Part shown: positions 33,226 through 45,314 of the stretch, one piece after another
Position numbering within the stretch: the first letter of the stretch is position 1
Layout: each line of letters starts with the position of its first letter
Assembly: GCA_036897095.1 (NCBI GenBank)
Contig: JAYMSP010000009.1
Location: forward strand, 62,001-126,000
DNA from: Plantago elongata
Taxonomy: Eukaryota > Streptophyta > Magnoliopsida > Lamiales > Plantaginaceae
DNA: 64,000 nt
Direction of reading: 5' to 3'
Notes under the pieces: generated by a model
The model's input: only the letters and a program-made list of their open reading frames with translations
Database searches by the model: none
What the model was told of the DNA's origin: nothing
Translations under genes and position numbers: made by a program

Positions 33226-34408
33226 GGTTGAATTGAATTGATTGGATTCGGTTGTTAGGGTTGAGAAATTTGATTTGAGGAAATTTTATTTGGGTTTGTT
33301 TCTGTCGTTTTATAGATGTGAGATTTCGTGCGTTTTGGTGGATTAGCTGGGTTGCTCACGCCTCGTTTATAGCTAATGGTGCAGGTACAATACAATTTGT
33401 CTTTTGTAAATTCGATTATTTAATTAATGTTTAATCAACGTTTATTATTTATTAGTGACAAAAAAAATTTAATTATTTGATTTAGTGTGAATTAGAAAGA
33501 ATTATATACGTTAATTTACGAATGAAAAACGTTTGCTCAATTGTTCCGCTTGAAGTCTATCTCATGATCACTTTGCTATAAATAATGCTCTCTCCGTTTT
33601 AAACAATTTATCTTTAATATTAACTCTGACAAGTTTAGTACTCTTGGCTCAGTTTACCATGTAAAGTACACTGGTTATAAGTTTTTGTTCGTACGTAATA
33701 TTCACTCAGAGTAGTTAAGTATATACTACTATACAAATCATGAATTAAAGAGAATTCTTAGTTGGGCTATGTATCAGGCGGAGTAAGTATTGATCACGGT
33801 TAGGATTTAGGCTTTGTTTAATAAAACTAGCTGAAAATGTAGTTGGTAGCTGATTAAATAACTTTTCTTTCAACAACTTAATTTATTTCTCAAATCAGCT
33901 AGCTTGTTTAAAAATCTACGCTTCATGTAATAAATATTTTATTAAAAATATTCATGAAACTAAGAAGTTAGTAATTAACATGGTTGATTTTAGTAACGCC
34001 ATTGATATTTGTTAAGTCAATCGTGATCAGTTAGGGGCTGATTGACCTGGTATTTAAATGTCCCATTTGACTCTATAAACAGTGATTTGACCTAAAATAC
34101 ACTTTAAAAACCTCATTTCAATTCTATTCCAAACACATTTTCACTAAAATTCATCTCGTCGATCGTGATTTTGGTAATGACATAGAATGATAAATTCAGC
34201 TCGCGCAGAACGTGGACAAACTCTCCACCTCTCCTTCTTCCATTCCGATTCCAATTGAAGATTCTAATTCTCGATTGTCACCACCAAACAAACCCTAATA
34301 CCTCACCAAAATTAATTCCAATCCAATCAGACAACATTCTCCTCAACCTGCTTCCATAATCAAACCTTGAATGAGCTGAACCCAAATATCCAGTCTTAAA
34401 ATCCCAAA
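33226..34408. other. Intergenic between INH3 and adenylate kinase (divergent)
   Basis: It holds the promoters of both genes, a possible degenerate Stowaway-like MITE at about 33590-33790 (CTCTCTCCGTTTTAAAC to CAGGCGGAGTAAG) and copy 2 of the dispersed repeat (33813-33990). The stretch just before 34409 is C-rich, typical of a plant 5' leader. Confidence 0.45.
33813..33990. repeat. Dispersed repeat, copy 2 (AGCTGAAAATGTAGTTG family)
   Basis: GTTTAATAAAACTAGCTGAA, AATGTAGTTGGTAGCTGA and CTCAAATCAGCTAGCTTG align with the copies at 29450 and 56690. Confidence 0.55.
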
Positions 34409-37157
34409 ATGGCTGCCTGTAACTGTTACTCACTCACCTTTTCAGCTGCATCACTCAATCCCAACAACAAGCACTCAACTCCCTCTTCGATTCATTTCAA
34501 TTCAAGATTTTCATCACCTCAATCTAATGTCCCCGTTATTTCTCTTCACTCGAATCAAAATCTGTCGAGAACCCACCTCAGGAAATCGAGAGCTGCACCA
34601 AGTTTTCGGGTAAAGATCGATTTTTTATGGGGTTTGTTCGAGAAAAATTGGAAAGTTTACGGTTAATTTTTTAATGTGTCTTTGAATAGGTTGTTGGTTC
34701 TGCGGTAAATGTGGAGCCTTTGCGTGTAATGATATCTGGAGCTCCTGCTTCTGGTAAAGGAACGCAATGTGAGCTTATTAGAGAGAAGGTAACCTTTTTA
34801 TTTAGCTGTTTTTCTTCATTTCTATTGTTTGCTGATGTATTGATTTTTCGATAGTCTGAATTGTAGATCTTTCTGTTTGATGCTTTGGCATGTGTTACTA
34901 GTAATGGTTTGTTCATGTGTTATTAAGATGAGTGAAATGATGCTAATTGTTAATTGCCAATGCACTTTCTGTTTCTAAATGGTTAATTAGAAGTAGTAAT
35001 TTATTACTATCACATTGTCTAGGGATCAACTTCCATGCAGTCAAAGATAGTTTAGGATCACAGTAGTATCAGGCCTGAAAGAGTGCCATGCAGTTTGGTT
35101 GATCAGCCAGCTTGTGATGAAGCTGCTGATGAATAGGGTGTTTATGCTCGTGGTTTTTGAGAATCTGCATGTTTACTTTTCTTTCTGTTGCAAACTTGCA
35201 ATAAGGTTATATGTATCATGCACTCCTCAACTTCCGATTTCCCACATCCATCTTATAGTTCATATGATTCCAGCCGAATTATTTGTCAAATTGCCTCAGA
35301 TTTGGTTTTCTGGACCTATACTACACAAGCTATTCATCCATTTTTTCTTTACTTTATGTTGGTCAATACATATCTATCCAATCTTCCATGACCATATCAT
35401 GGGAACTATTCATTCTAACATTATAACTTATCATATGAGGCATACAAAAGTCTTGGGGAAAATTACTTTACATTAGATAAATTGGGCTAACACTTAGGGT
35501 CGGAGTGGTATGGTTATTCTTGATCCTAAGGAAAATCTGGTGTTCCCTAAGACTTCCACATAATTAAAAAAAAAACTCAAGAACATGTCTTGGGGTCATA
35601 TATAGTCTGTTACTCAACTAAACCTAATATGAAGAACTACTGCATGTTTCCATCAGTTGAAGGATCTTTTGGTTACACTTGCAGCTATCAATTGGAGTTT
35701 TCCGTTTGCTCACAACAGACTCTAAAATATATTATGACATGTTACAATTACACAACCCCTATTCTTTATTATATCTGTTTGATATCTGTGTCGTTATAGA
35801 ACATAGATATATTGACTTTTGGGGTCATGTTTCTATCATCTATCTGGATTTTTGTTATAACTTATTCTAAGTCCACAATACAACTATAATTGTCTGGGTT
35901 TTTTTTTATGGTTTCCTACCGGTTCCTCCATAAATAGCCATGTTTATGACGACCTTTTTCTTGCAGTATGGGTTGGTGCATATTGCAGCTGGAGATCTCC
36001 TCAGGGCTGAAGTCTCTGCTGGGACAGAAAATGGGAAGCGAGCGAAAGAATTCATGGAGAAAGGGCAGTTAGTCCCTGATGAAATAGTTGTCATGGTAAT
36101 TTCATGCAGTCAAGATTCTTGTTTTCATTGTTCACATATTCTATTATAGTAATGACAAAGTTGGCATCTTTATACATCTGTAGATGGTGAAGGATCGATT
36201 ATCACAGCAAGATTCGCTACAGAACGGCTGGCTTTTGGATGGATATCCAAGAAGCCAATCTCAAGCTACAGCACTCAAAGGTTTTGGGTTTGTACCTGAT
36301 ATATTCCTTCTTCTTGAAGTGAGGTTCTGCTGTTGCTCTTTGTACTTAAACTTATGTCCTCATGATTTATAAACGAGTTGTCATAGCATTATCCTATACT
36401 TGGACATGGCTGAATTGGACCTTGTATGTAGTGTTTATAAAAAATACTTAAAAAAAAGGAAGTTGCATTATTTTTCTTTTTTGGTTAAGTTACTATATAA
36501 TTTACTTACGTATTTTTTAATTTTATTGTGTAAACAGGTGCCAGAAGAGTTACTTGTTGAGAGAGTAGTAGGCCGGAGATTAGATCCAGTTACCGGGAAA
36601 ATATACCATCTAAAATATTCTCCCCCAGAAACTGAAGAAATAGCTACCAGACTTACTCAACGTTTTGATGACACTGAAGAAAAGGCAAGTTCTTTTTTGT
36701 CTTCAAATTCCTATTTCTCCGTATATCATTTAGTCCTTTCGAAGATTTTGTAAATTTCATCCAATCATATTTATGGTCCCATTTGTTTTTAGGTCAAACT
36801 GCGTCTGCTAACTCATAATAGCAATGTGGAGGCTGTGCTCTCGATGTATGAAGACATAACTGTCAGAGTATGTTTGTCTTCTCTGATCTTTCTTGGTGAA
36901 TTGGATTTATACTCGTTCACTTTGCTGTGCTGCATCTCTCACCATGCTCAATGTGTACACTGATTAATTAACATTGTTGGTGTTGAGTTGAGCCTGCCAG
37001 CGATTTGCATTTAAGACAATTGATTATATTTCAAAATCCTTTTCAATTGCAGATAGATGGAAGTCGCACTAAACAGGAGGTGTACTCGCAAATTGAAAGT
37101 GCATTGACGAATTTACTTGAACAAAAACAGGCTCCATTGGGATCTGTGGCAGCATGA
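34409..37157 (+). CDS. AMK2: Adenylate kinase, chloroplastic (AMK2-like)
   Basis: Seven exons: 34409-34609, 34690-34788, 35967-36095, 36184-36318, 36538-36684, 36793-36867 and 37053-37157, giving 296 aa. It interconverts ATP + AMP and 2 ADP, here for the plastid. The first about 67 residues (exon 1) are Ser/Asn-rich with few acids, a transit peptide. Motifs: P-loop GAPASGKGT at 84-92, GDLLR at 109-113 and DGYPRS at 162-167 (AMP/ATP handling), LID region GRRLDPVTGKIYHLKYSPP at 200-218, and QRFDD just after. All exon phases are 0. The fifth intron has a GC donor (GAAAAG|GCAAGT): with it the frame and the family text D-D-T-E-E-K-V-K-L-R-L are exact. The intron of 1.18 kb after exon 2 holds only accidental open frames. 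Intact, and typical of a housekeeping gene. Confidence 0.92.
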
Positions 37158-37655
37158 AGAACAGGAAATGCCCAAACATTGATGATCCATACTCCAAACA
37201 GGTATTATAGAGAACGATTTGTTTTCATGCAGTCTAATAGGAAAAATATCAATACCTATGTTTCATTTTTGAATACCAATGCTTACTGATTCTTTGACGA
37301 GTTACGTGTATAGAGATGGAAAATGCTTGGTGAACTATTCTATTTTTCCCCCAATTGTGATGTATCATAACTGGTATCAATATCTGGTAAAGATTTGTAT
37401 TTTAAGCAAAACAGGAGTGCAATTTTAATTTTTGGCAAAACATGAGATTTTCTACCTGGGCTAGCCTAGTACAGGTTATAAATACCTTTACAAGTCTTAT
37501 TAAGCCCAACATAGAGCAGAGCATGTACAATGAACATAAAACACCAATATAACTTGCATAATTATGATCCTTAGTTATTCCACTACATAAAACACCAATA
37601 TAACTTGCATTGTGATCCTTAGTTACTCCTCTCCATAAAAGGCACTCTTCAGTCT
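37158..37655. other. Convergent 3' flanks of adenylate kinase and P450 gene A
   Basis: A 38-bp phrase beginning ACATAAAACACCAATATAAC occurs twice (near 37535 and 37586). No gene is seen. Confidence 0.45.
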
Positions 37656-39333
37656 TTAGTACTCTATGGAAAGCGTAGGTTCCATGATGATGGCAACAGG
37701 TACTTTAGGATGTGTAGTAAGACCATACGCCTCCTCCAAGCAGACATCTTCAACCTTCACTCCATCAGGCAGTTTCCAATTGAATCCGTGAATTAAATTA
37801 GCCAATGTCGATCTAGCAATCTTAAGGCCAAGATTGTACCCAGGGCACTGTCTCCTGCCTGCGCTAAATGGCAACATGGTGAAACTGTTGCCTAATAAAC
37901 CAATGTCCTTCCCTAGAAACCTCTCTGGAATAAATTCTGCAGGTCTGTCCCACGTATTCGGATCCCTTCCTATGCTCCATATATTGACCATGACTATGGT
38001 TCCTTTTGAGATGTCATATCCTGCCACATTGCAGTCCTCTAGGCAATAATGTGGAGGTGTTAGTGTTGCAGGGCGGTGCAACCTGAATGTCTCCATCATA
38101 ATGGCATCAATGTAAGGAAGTTGAGCAATGTCACTCTCTTTTACCCATCTGTTTCGTCCAATTACCCGATTGAGCTCTTCTTTTGCCTTGTCATATATGC
38201 GCGGCTGTTTAGAAATTTCATGAATTGCCCAACTGATAGCAGTCGCTGTGGTGTCTATGCCACCTGCAAGCAAGTCCTATGTGACAAACAAAGCAAGCAG
38301 TTAGCTATAAAGTGAATGTGGCTTGAGTAGTGAATGTGTCGCAAAAACAAGAAATTAATACGCATTACCGTCTGTTGTAGACAAAAACTGCACAATCTCG
38401 TCAGATGAAAGTTAAAGAGTTGTACCTGAATCAATCCCTTAATGCAACCAGTCGTCAGCTCAACTTCAAGATTAGGATCCTCGGCCAACTGCAGCAGCAC
38501 GTCTAACACGTCTTTTGCGACAAAATCCTCTTTCATTTTCCTTCTAGCTTGATGTTCATCAATAACAGAACTAAGAAACTGATCAAATTTCTGGTTTAGT
38601 GCTTTCATTTGCTTAACCCAACCATGCCGATCGAGGAAACCAAAGTTTGGTGACCAATCCCCAACGTAAAATGCTCCATTAAGTTCAAACCAATCACCCA
38701 GCATCCGTTGCAACCGATATATGCCCATCGTCACAGACACAGTAGGCTTTCTATATGTATCTTTAAAGAAATCGTCACCAATAACCATTCTAGTAATGAT
38801 AGACCATAACGAGCCAGACGATCATGTATTGTAATTGGTTTTCCTGAAAGAGCGTGCAGATCAGAAAGGAGATTACGCCTCTCCTCAACGCGGATATGCT
38901 CATAAAATTCGAGTCTGCTCGCACTGAACACCTCCATCAGGCAAATCTTGTGTGCTAGTCGCCAGTATGGACCCTGAGGAGCCCACATTACATCGGAGAA
39001 ATTGTAACTGACGTACTTTCCGACTGTAAAAGGAGGCCTAGAGGCAAATATGCTGTCATGTGTCATTAGAAATAGCTTGGCAATCTCAGGAGATGAAGCA
39101 ACAACAACAGGGACTTGGAAGAATTTTAGTTGCATGATGCCTCCATATTTCTTGGATAAATTATGGAAAGACAGATGTAGATTGCTGCCAATTTGGTTGA
39201 TGTTGCCAATTATTGGCCATGGTTTTGGACCTGGAGGAGGCTTTTGTTTAGGATGCTGTTTCTTAATTATTTTGGATATGAATGCTAGTGAAGGAATGCT
39301 GATAAAGACTAGTAAAGAGAGAGATATATCCAT
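37656..39333 (-). pseudogene. P450 A, CYP92-like, one frameshift
   Basis: Two exons: 38426-39333 and 37656-38276, with the single phase-0 intron typical of this CYP71-clan group. Membrane anchor at the N-terminus, PPGPKPWPIIGN hinge, I-helix AGGIDTTA, ETFR, PERF and heme loop FSAGRRQCPG are all present. One base is missing near 38800: C-T-A-T-C-A-T-T-A-C-T-A-G-A reads across what should be S-I-T-R-M, moving the frame in mid exon 1. Every other part is clean, so this is either a very young pseudogene or a base-call error in a working gene. Sequences to either side read well in two frames. It lies head-to-head with gene B (652 bp between starts) and shares a promoter motif with it. Confidence 0.85.
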
Positions 39334-39985
39334 TTGTTCTGTATGTAGAAGACTTGTTCTTGCTAGGATATTGTTACTATGCCATTGCCAAGGCATCTTA
39401 TATATACTAGTACCACATCATAGTAACAAGTAACAACCTCAAGAAATATGCCATATTTGCATACAAAACCAGACAGGAAAGCATGATGTATTGATATACT
39501 ATATCCTACCAAACTATCAAAAATGTATACAATTGGTGATGCGGATGATGAGAGTTTAGAACATCATAATCCTTATGCTTACAAGAAGATGAGATGGGCT
39601 AGTGAGGTCTATACGGCTAGTGTCTAGATGGCTCACAGAAACTGAAGTAGTCTAGTTAGGTACTAGGCTCGACATTTACATTTAGTTTGGAACGGAGAAA
39701 ATATTATGTATATATTGTTCGAATTTTGTATCACTTGTAACTTGGATATATGGGTCATGTTATGTTGGTATAAACTCAATTTTAGATTTCTTATTAACAA
39801 GGTATTATGGTCAAAGTATTTATGACATGTTGTACTAGCAAACTTCATCTTTGTTTTTGCTTATGGCTTCTATATTAGTAAAGTATTCCGAAAGAGTAGT
39901 TACAAAAAATTGGTCAACTCTCTTAGTCTACTCTGTACTAGTATAAATTACTTTCTCTTAGGCAGTATTCTCTCTAACCAATACA
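39334..39985. promoter_or_regulatory. Bidirectional promoter between P450 genes A and B
   Basis: The gene B side has a TATA box TATAAATT at 39942-39949, about 40 bp before its ATG. The gene A side has TATATATAAG (minus strand) at 39397-39406, about 65 bp before its ATG. Both TATA boxes sit in the same 11-mer, GTACTAGTATA, facing outward. The whole spacer is homologous to 42853-43597. Confidence 0.65.
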
Positions 39986-41729
39986 ATGGAGATCAACACT
40001 ACTGGTGCACTATTAGCCTTAGCATCGATAGTTGCATTAGCCTTCATTTCCAAGTTGATTTCCAAAACCCAAAAACTACCACCAGGTCCGAAACCATGGC
40101 CTATAATCGGCAACCTGAACCTCATTGGTCCCATCCAGCACCGGTCTTTACACTTGCTATCCCAGAAATATGGTGACATTATGCTACTGAAATTCGGTAA
40201 AGTTCCAGTTGTGGTCATATCATCTCCTGAAATGGCGAAACAAGTCCTCAAAACGCATGACAAGTCATTCTCCTCTCGGTTTCCTCTCACGTGTGGTAAG
40301 TACATAAACTACAACTACTCTAACGTGTTATGGGCACAACCAGGGCCGTACTGGCGTCAGTCGCGGAGAATATTGATGTCTGAGATGCTAACAGCTACTA
40401 AACTCGGATTCTACGAGCATATTCGCATTGAGGAGACACAAAATTTTCTCTCGCGGCTACGGGCAGTGTCAGGGAAACCGGTTGTGTTACAGGACTACAT
40501 AACACGCTATTCTACCTTCATCATGGCTCGGACTGTATTTGGTGACAGGCATTTTTGCGAATTGAAGAACAAGAAAGCAGTGGCGAATCTAGAGGAACTG
40601 CAGGGATTCATTGACGAGTGGTTTCTGCTCACTGGAGCATTCTGTGTTGGTGACTGGATTCCATGGCTGGGCTTTCTTGATCTACAAGGATGGGTTAAGA
40701 GAATGAAGGCTTTTTCAAAGAAATTTGATAAGTTTATCGATTGTTTTATTGATGATCACCTTGCTAACAGGGCCAGAAATGAGGAGTTTTTCCCACAAGA
40801 TGTGCTGGACAATTTTCTCCAGCTAGCTGAGGACACTAATCTTGAAGTCCAACTCACTCGAGATCACATGAAAGGATTATTACAGGTATTAATTCATGAA
40901 CCACTCAGTGTTTATTCACTTTAAAAAGCCACTTTTATCAGGTTATGTTTCATTGTTCATGTTACAGTAGGGTAAACTGGTAATCTTTAGTTCCGTACTC
41001 CAGCTACGGATGGCTGGGTCATGTGCAATTTTTCGGGTATTAGGGGTTGTGTAAAAGCTCGTTTACAGTAATCCGAAATTTCTGTAAATATAAGAATTCT
41101 TTTCGCACTTCCAGGACCTGGTAACTGGAGGCACAGATACATCAGGTTGTGCTATTGAATGGGCAATTCATGAGATATGTAAACACCCACATGTACTGAA
41201 GAAGGCGAAAGAAGAGCTTGACAGGGCTATCGGAAGAAAAAGATCGGTGACAGAGAGTGACTTGTCTCAGTTGCCTTATCTAGAGGCCATTATCATGGAG
41301 TCGTTCAGGTTACATCCGCCTTCCCCAATGTTACCCCCACATTACACCACTGAAGACTGTAATGTGGCTGGATACGACATACCAAAAGGAACAACTTTCT
41401 TGGTCAACGCCTGGAGCATTGGAAGGAACCCGGACACATGGGATTCTCCTGAAGAATTCTTGCCAGAGAGATTTTTGGGCAAAGAAATTGACCTGGCAAG
41501 CAATTATACGATCCTGCCATTCGGATCTGGCAGAAGGATGTGCCCTGCATACAAGTTTGGACTTAACGCTGTTCGAACTACGCTGGCTAATTTGCTTCAT
41601 GGTTTCGAATGGAATCTGCCTGAGGGTGTGAAGCCGGAGGATGTATGTATGGAGGAGAAGTGTCAACTCACTATGCATCCGGCGGTTCCGATTGCCATCA
41701 TCCTGGAACCTAAGCTTCCGATGGACTAG
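39986..41729 (+). CDS. Cytochrome P450 B, CYP92-like (CYP71 clan)
   Basis: Two exons, 39986-40885 and 41115-41729, phase 0, giving 504 aa. An ER-anchored monooxygenase needing a P450 reductase. Features: hydrophobic anchor (residues 8-25), proline hinge PPGPKPWPIIGN at 32-43, C-helix W-R-Q, I-helix GGTDTS at 305-310 (oxygen activation), ESFR at 362-365, PERF at 417-420, and heme loop FGSGRRMCPA at 436-445 with Cys443 as the iron ligand. Phrases such as EDTNLEVQLTRD and GKPVVLQDYI point to CYP92 rather than CYP82 or CYP71A. Family members act on terpenoids or phenolics; the substrate here is unknown. Gene C is a near copy with identical exon lengths. No lesion is seen. Confidence 0.88.
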
Positions 41730-42491
41730 TTTATGGTCCTTTGTTTGGGAAATCAATTACACCACCGTTAATGAGTTTAACGGAGGTAATTTTCCAAATG
41801 CAACATAATTAATTAGTCAACCTCACGTCCCAATCGTAATCGTACTCATTTCAATGTTCTTTAATGAACTATAAATATCTCTTTGCTGCAATAAAGAATG
41901 ACTATTATGTTGACTATGATCTCTTCAAGAGATTTTGTATTAAACTATCATGTGAGACTTGGTTTTGAATTAAATAAAAAGAAATGATTAGATATTCCTT
42001 TCAGAACAAAAGGACAAAGGAGAAGTTGTTGAACAAGATTTTGCATTAGACTTTTTTGAACAAGACTCTTTACCTAATATTGTTAAGTTCCAAAATATAT
42101 TGTTAATACGAATCAACTAGGATTTCACATAGTGTGTTGGTCTTATGCAGACATGGAACCCATAAAACGTGAAACTGTGTCTCGATTAGTTAGGCTTTGT
42201 TCTCTTTTTTGAAAACTCCGTTAGTTCCATACAGTCTAGCACAACTGTCTAGTTATATTTTATACCACAGTTATGTTCGGTTCAGTCCAATTCAGTTTAA
42301 TTTAGTTCAGGAAATGACAGTTGAAGAGAATAGAGCCTCATGCGATAACATTTCAAATTCCGTCAAGGACGTAAAGAAAGCAGTATGTATATATATAGCA
42401 AAGAGGACATATAATAGGTATCAAATGTTTGACAGTATTACACAAAATGTAGAGGTGTTTCTAAAATCAGACTGTAGTAACAAAACATTAT
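41730..42491. other. Spacer after P450 gene B
   Basis: It is probably the 3' UTR plus spacer. TTTGCTGCAATAAAGAA near 41881 recurs after the remnant at 46117-46693, showing that the flank was duplicated with the genes. No gene is seen. Confidence 0.45.
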
Positions 42492-42852
42492 TCAGTATTT
42501 GATGAAGAGTGCAGGTTCCAGGTTCAAGAGGCACTTTTGAATGTGTGGTGAGTCCAAATTGCTCTTCAGTACCTACATCTTCAGGCTTCATACCCTCAAC
42601 CAATCTTATATTGACTCCATGAACCAAGTTAGCCAGCATGGTTCGAACCATCTTGAGTCCAAGTTTATATCCAGGACACAGTCTCCTTCCTGATCCAAAT
42701 GGCAATAGGGCGAAATCACTGGCTGATATGTCGATTTATTTACCAAGAAACCTCTGGCAAGAACTTTGATCCTCAGGTGAATCCCAAATGTTTCCATCCC
42801 TTCCTATGCTCCATGTGCTAATGAAGGCTAGTAAAGAGAAAGAGATATCCAT
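42492..42852 (-). pseudogene. P450 remnant: N-terminal tip joined to the heme-side end
   Basis: On the minus strand the first 13 codons (M-D-I-S-F-S-L-L-A-F-I-S-T) match the start of gene A. The frame then runs straight into W-S-I-G-R-D, which belongs about 390 residues later in an intact P450, and on to the heme loop FGSGRRLCPGYKLG and the C-terminal end. Some 1.2 kb of coding sequence plus the intron were deleted. The later part most resembles gene E. More small indels follow. It is the minus-strand partner of gene C, corresponding to gene A's place next to gene B. Confidence 0.85.
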
Positions 42853-43044
42853 TTGTTCTGTATCTAGAAGATTTAATCTTGTCTAGAATATTGTTACTAT
42901 GCCATTGCCAAGGATATCTTATACTAGTACTCTATGTCGAGACACAAACTTTCCATTTCGTTTTGTAATGTGATACGAGATCATCACCGCAAACTCCGGA
43001 AACATGCCAAAAATGAATACATCAGAACAGGAAAGCATGATGTA

Positions 43045-43093
<49 letters not shown>

Positions 43094-43597
43094 CCTATCA
43101 AACTATAAAAAATGCGGGTGATAATTAGTTTAGAACATCATAATCTCTTATCCCTACAGCAAGATGAGATGGGCTAATGAGTTCTAGGGCTAGTATCTCC
43201 CATGGTTTACAGAAACTGAAGTAGTCGAGTTAGATACTGAGCTCGACTTTTACATTAATTTAGTTTGGAACGAATGAAATGCATCATGTAAATATTGTTC
43301 GAATTTTGTATCACTTGTAACTTGGATATATGGGTTATGTTGGTATATAAACTCTTATCTTTTTTCCCTATCATCCCTCATTAGTCCAATCTGCATTAGA
43401 TTTCAAGTACTAACAAGTATGATGATGAACACATATTTATCCCAACATGCAGTAGCAAACTTCATCTTTGCTTTTGCTAGTGGCATCTTCTAAAAATAGT
43501 GAGTTAGTATTCCGAAAACGTTGTCAGCGTCTGTACTAGTATAAATCACTATCTGCACAAGGCGTTTCCTTTCCAAATAAATTTTGTAACCAATAAA
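42853..43597. promoter_or_regulatory. Duplicate of the bidirectional P450 promoter
   Basis: Homologous to 39334-39985 for most of its length. TATA box TATAAATC at 43540-43547 for gene C. GTACTAGTATA is kept on both the gene C side and (minus strand) the remnant side near 42921. It contains a TA microsatellite at 43048-43091 absent from the other copy. Confidence 0.6.
43048..43091. repeat. (TA)n microsatellite
   Basis: About 21 TA units in the shared promoter upstream of P450 gene C. It should be highly variable between individuals. Confidence 0.95.
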
Positions 43598-45314
43598 ATG
43601 GAGATCAACACTACTGATGCACTATTAGCCTTAGCATCGATAGTTGCATTAGCCTTCATCTCCAAGCTGATTTCCAAAACTCGAAAACTACCACCAGGTC
43701 CGAAACCATGGCCTATAATCGGCAATCTGAACCTCATAGGTCCCAACCAGCATCGATCTTTACACTCGCTATCCCAGATATATGGTGACATTATGCAACT
43801 GAAATTTGGTATAGTTTCAGTTGTGGTCGTATCATCTCCTGAAATGGCGAAACAAGTCCTCAAAACGCATGACAAATCATTATCCTTTCGGTTTCGTCTC
43901 ACTTGTGGTAAGTACATAAGCTACAACTACTCTAATGTGTTATGGGCACAACCAGGGCCGTGCTGGCGACAGGCGCGGAGAATTATGATGTCTGAGATGC
44001 TAACAGCGAGTAAACTCGGATTCTACGAGCATATTTGCATTGAGGAGACACAAAATTTTCTCTCTCGGCTACAGGCGGTGTCAGGAAAACCGGTCGTGTT
44101 ACAGGACTACATAACACGCTATTCTACCTGCATCATGGCTCGGACTGTATTAGGTGACAAGCAGTTTTGTGAATCGAAGAACAAGAATGCAGAGACGAAT
44201 CTAGACGAACTGCAGGGATTGATTGACGAGTGGTTTCTGCTCGCTGGAGCATTCTGTGTTGATGACTGGATTCCATGGCTGGGCTTTCTTGATCTACAAG
44301 GATGGGTTAAGAAAATGAAGGCTTTTTTGAAGAAATTTGATAAGTTTATCGAGTGTTTAATTGATGATCATCTTGCTAACAGGGCCAGAAATGAGGAGTT
44401 TGTCCCACAAGATGTGCTGGACAGTCTTCTACAGCTAGCTGAGGACCCTAATCTTGAAGTCCAATTCACTCGAGATCACATGAAAGGATTATTACAGGTA
44501 TTAATTCATGAACCACTCACAGTGTTTATACACTTTAAAGTTACTTTTATGATTTATCAGGTTATGTTTCATTGTTCATGTTACAGTAGGATAAACTGGT
44601 AATCCGTATTCCAGCTATGGATTACTGGTTTATGTACAATTTGTCAGTTATCAGGGGTTGTGTAAATATAAACTTATTAAATCATTTCGGACATTCCAGG
44701 ACCTGGTAACTGGAGGCACAGATACCTCAGGTTGTGCTATTGAATGGACAATTCATGAGCTGTGTAAACACCCTCATGTACTCGAGAAGGCGAAAGAAGA
44801 GCTTGGCAGGGTTATCGGAAGAAAAAGATCGGTGACAGAGGGCGACTTGTCTCAGTTGCCTTATCTAGAGGCCATTATCATGGAGTCGTTAAGGTTACAT
44901 CCACCTGTCCCAGTTTTGGTCTCGCATTACAACATTGAAGACTGTAATGTTGCAGGATACGACATACCAAAGGGAACAGCTTTCATGGTAAATGCCTGGA
45001 GCGTTGGAAGAGATCCAAACACATGGGATTCTCCTGAAGAATTCTTGCCAGAGCGATTTTTGGGTAAAGAAATTGACCTGGCAAGCAATTTTACGCTCCT
45101 GCCATTCGGATCTGGCAGAAGGATGTGCCCTGCATACAAGTTTGGACTTAACGCTGTTCGAACTACACTGGCTAATTTGCTTCATGTATTCGACTGGAAA
45201 CTGCCTGAGGACGTGAAGCCGGAAGACGTATGCATGGAGGAACAGCATCGACTCACTATGCGTCCGACGGTGCCGATTGTCATCATCCTGGAACCTAAGC
45301 TTCCGATGGACTAG
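43598..45314 (+). CDS. Cytochrome P450 C, CYP92-like, tandem copy of B
   Basis: Two exons, 43598-44497 and 44700-45314, giving 504 aa with exon lengths identical to gene B. All P450 landmarks are kept at the same residues: PPGPKPWPIIGN at 32-43, GGTDTS at 305-310, ESLR at 362-365, PERF at 417-420, FGSGRRMCPA at 436-445 with Cys443. Visible differences from B cluster in likely substrate-recognition sites, for example LHPPVPVLVSHYN against LHPPSPMLPPHYT after the K-helix, which could shift substrate or product. One oddity is P-C-W-R-Q where B has P-Y-W-R-Q in the C-helix region. No broken frame is seen. Confidence 0.88.

Noticed and set aside
35099-35870. Open frames inside adenylate kinase intron 2
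   Set aside because: They lie within a well-supported intron and have no recognisable protein content.
39986-41729. Naming the P450s CYP82 (flavone hydroxylases common in mints)
   Set aside because: First impression only. The hinge PPGPKPWPIIGN, the GKPVVLQDY-type phrase and EDPNLEV...LTRD fit CYP92 better; a formal tree would decide.
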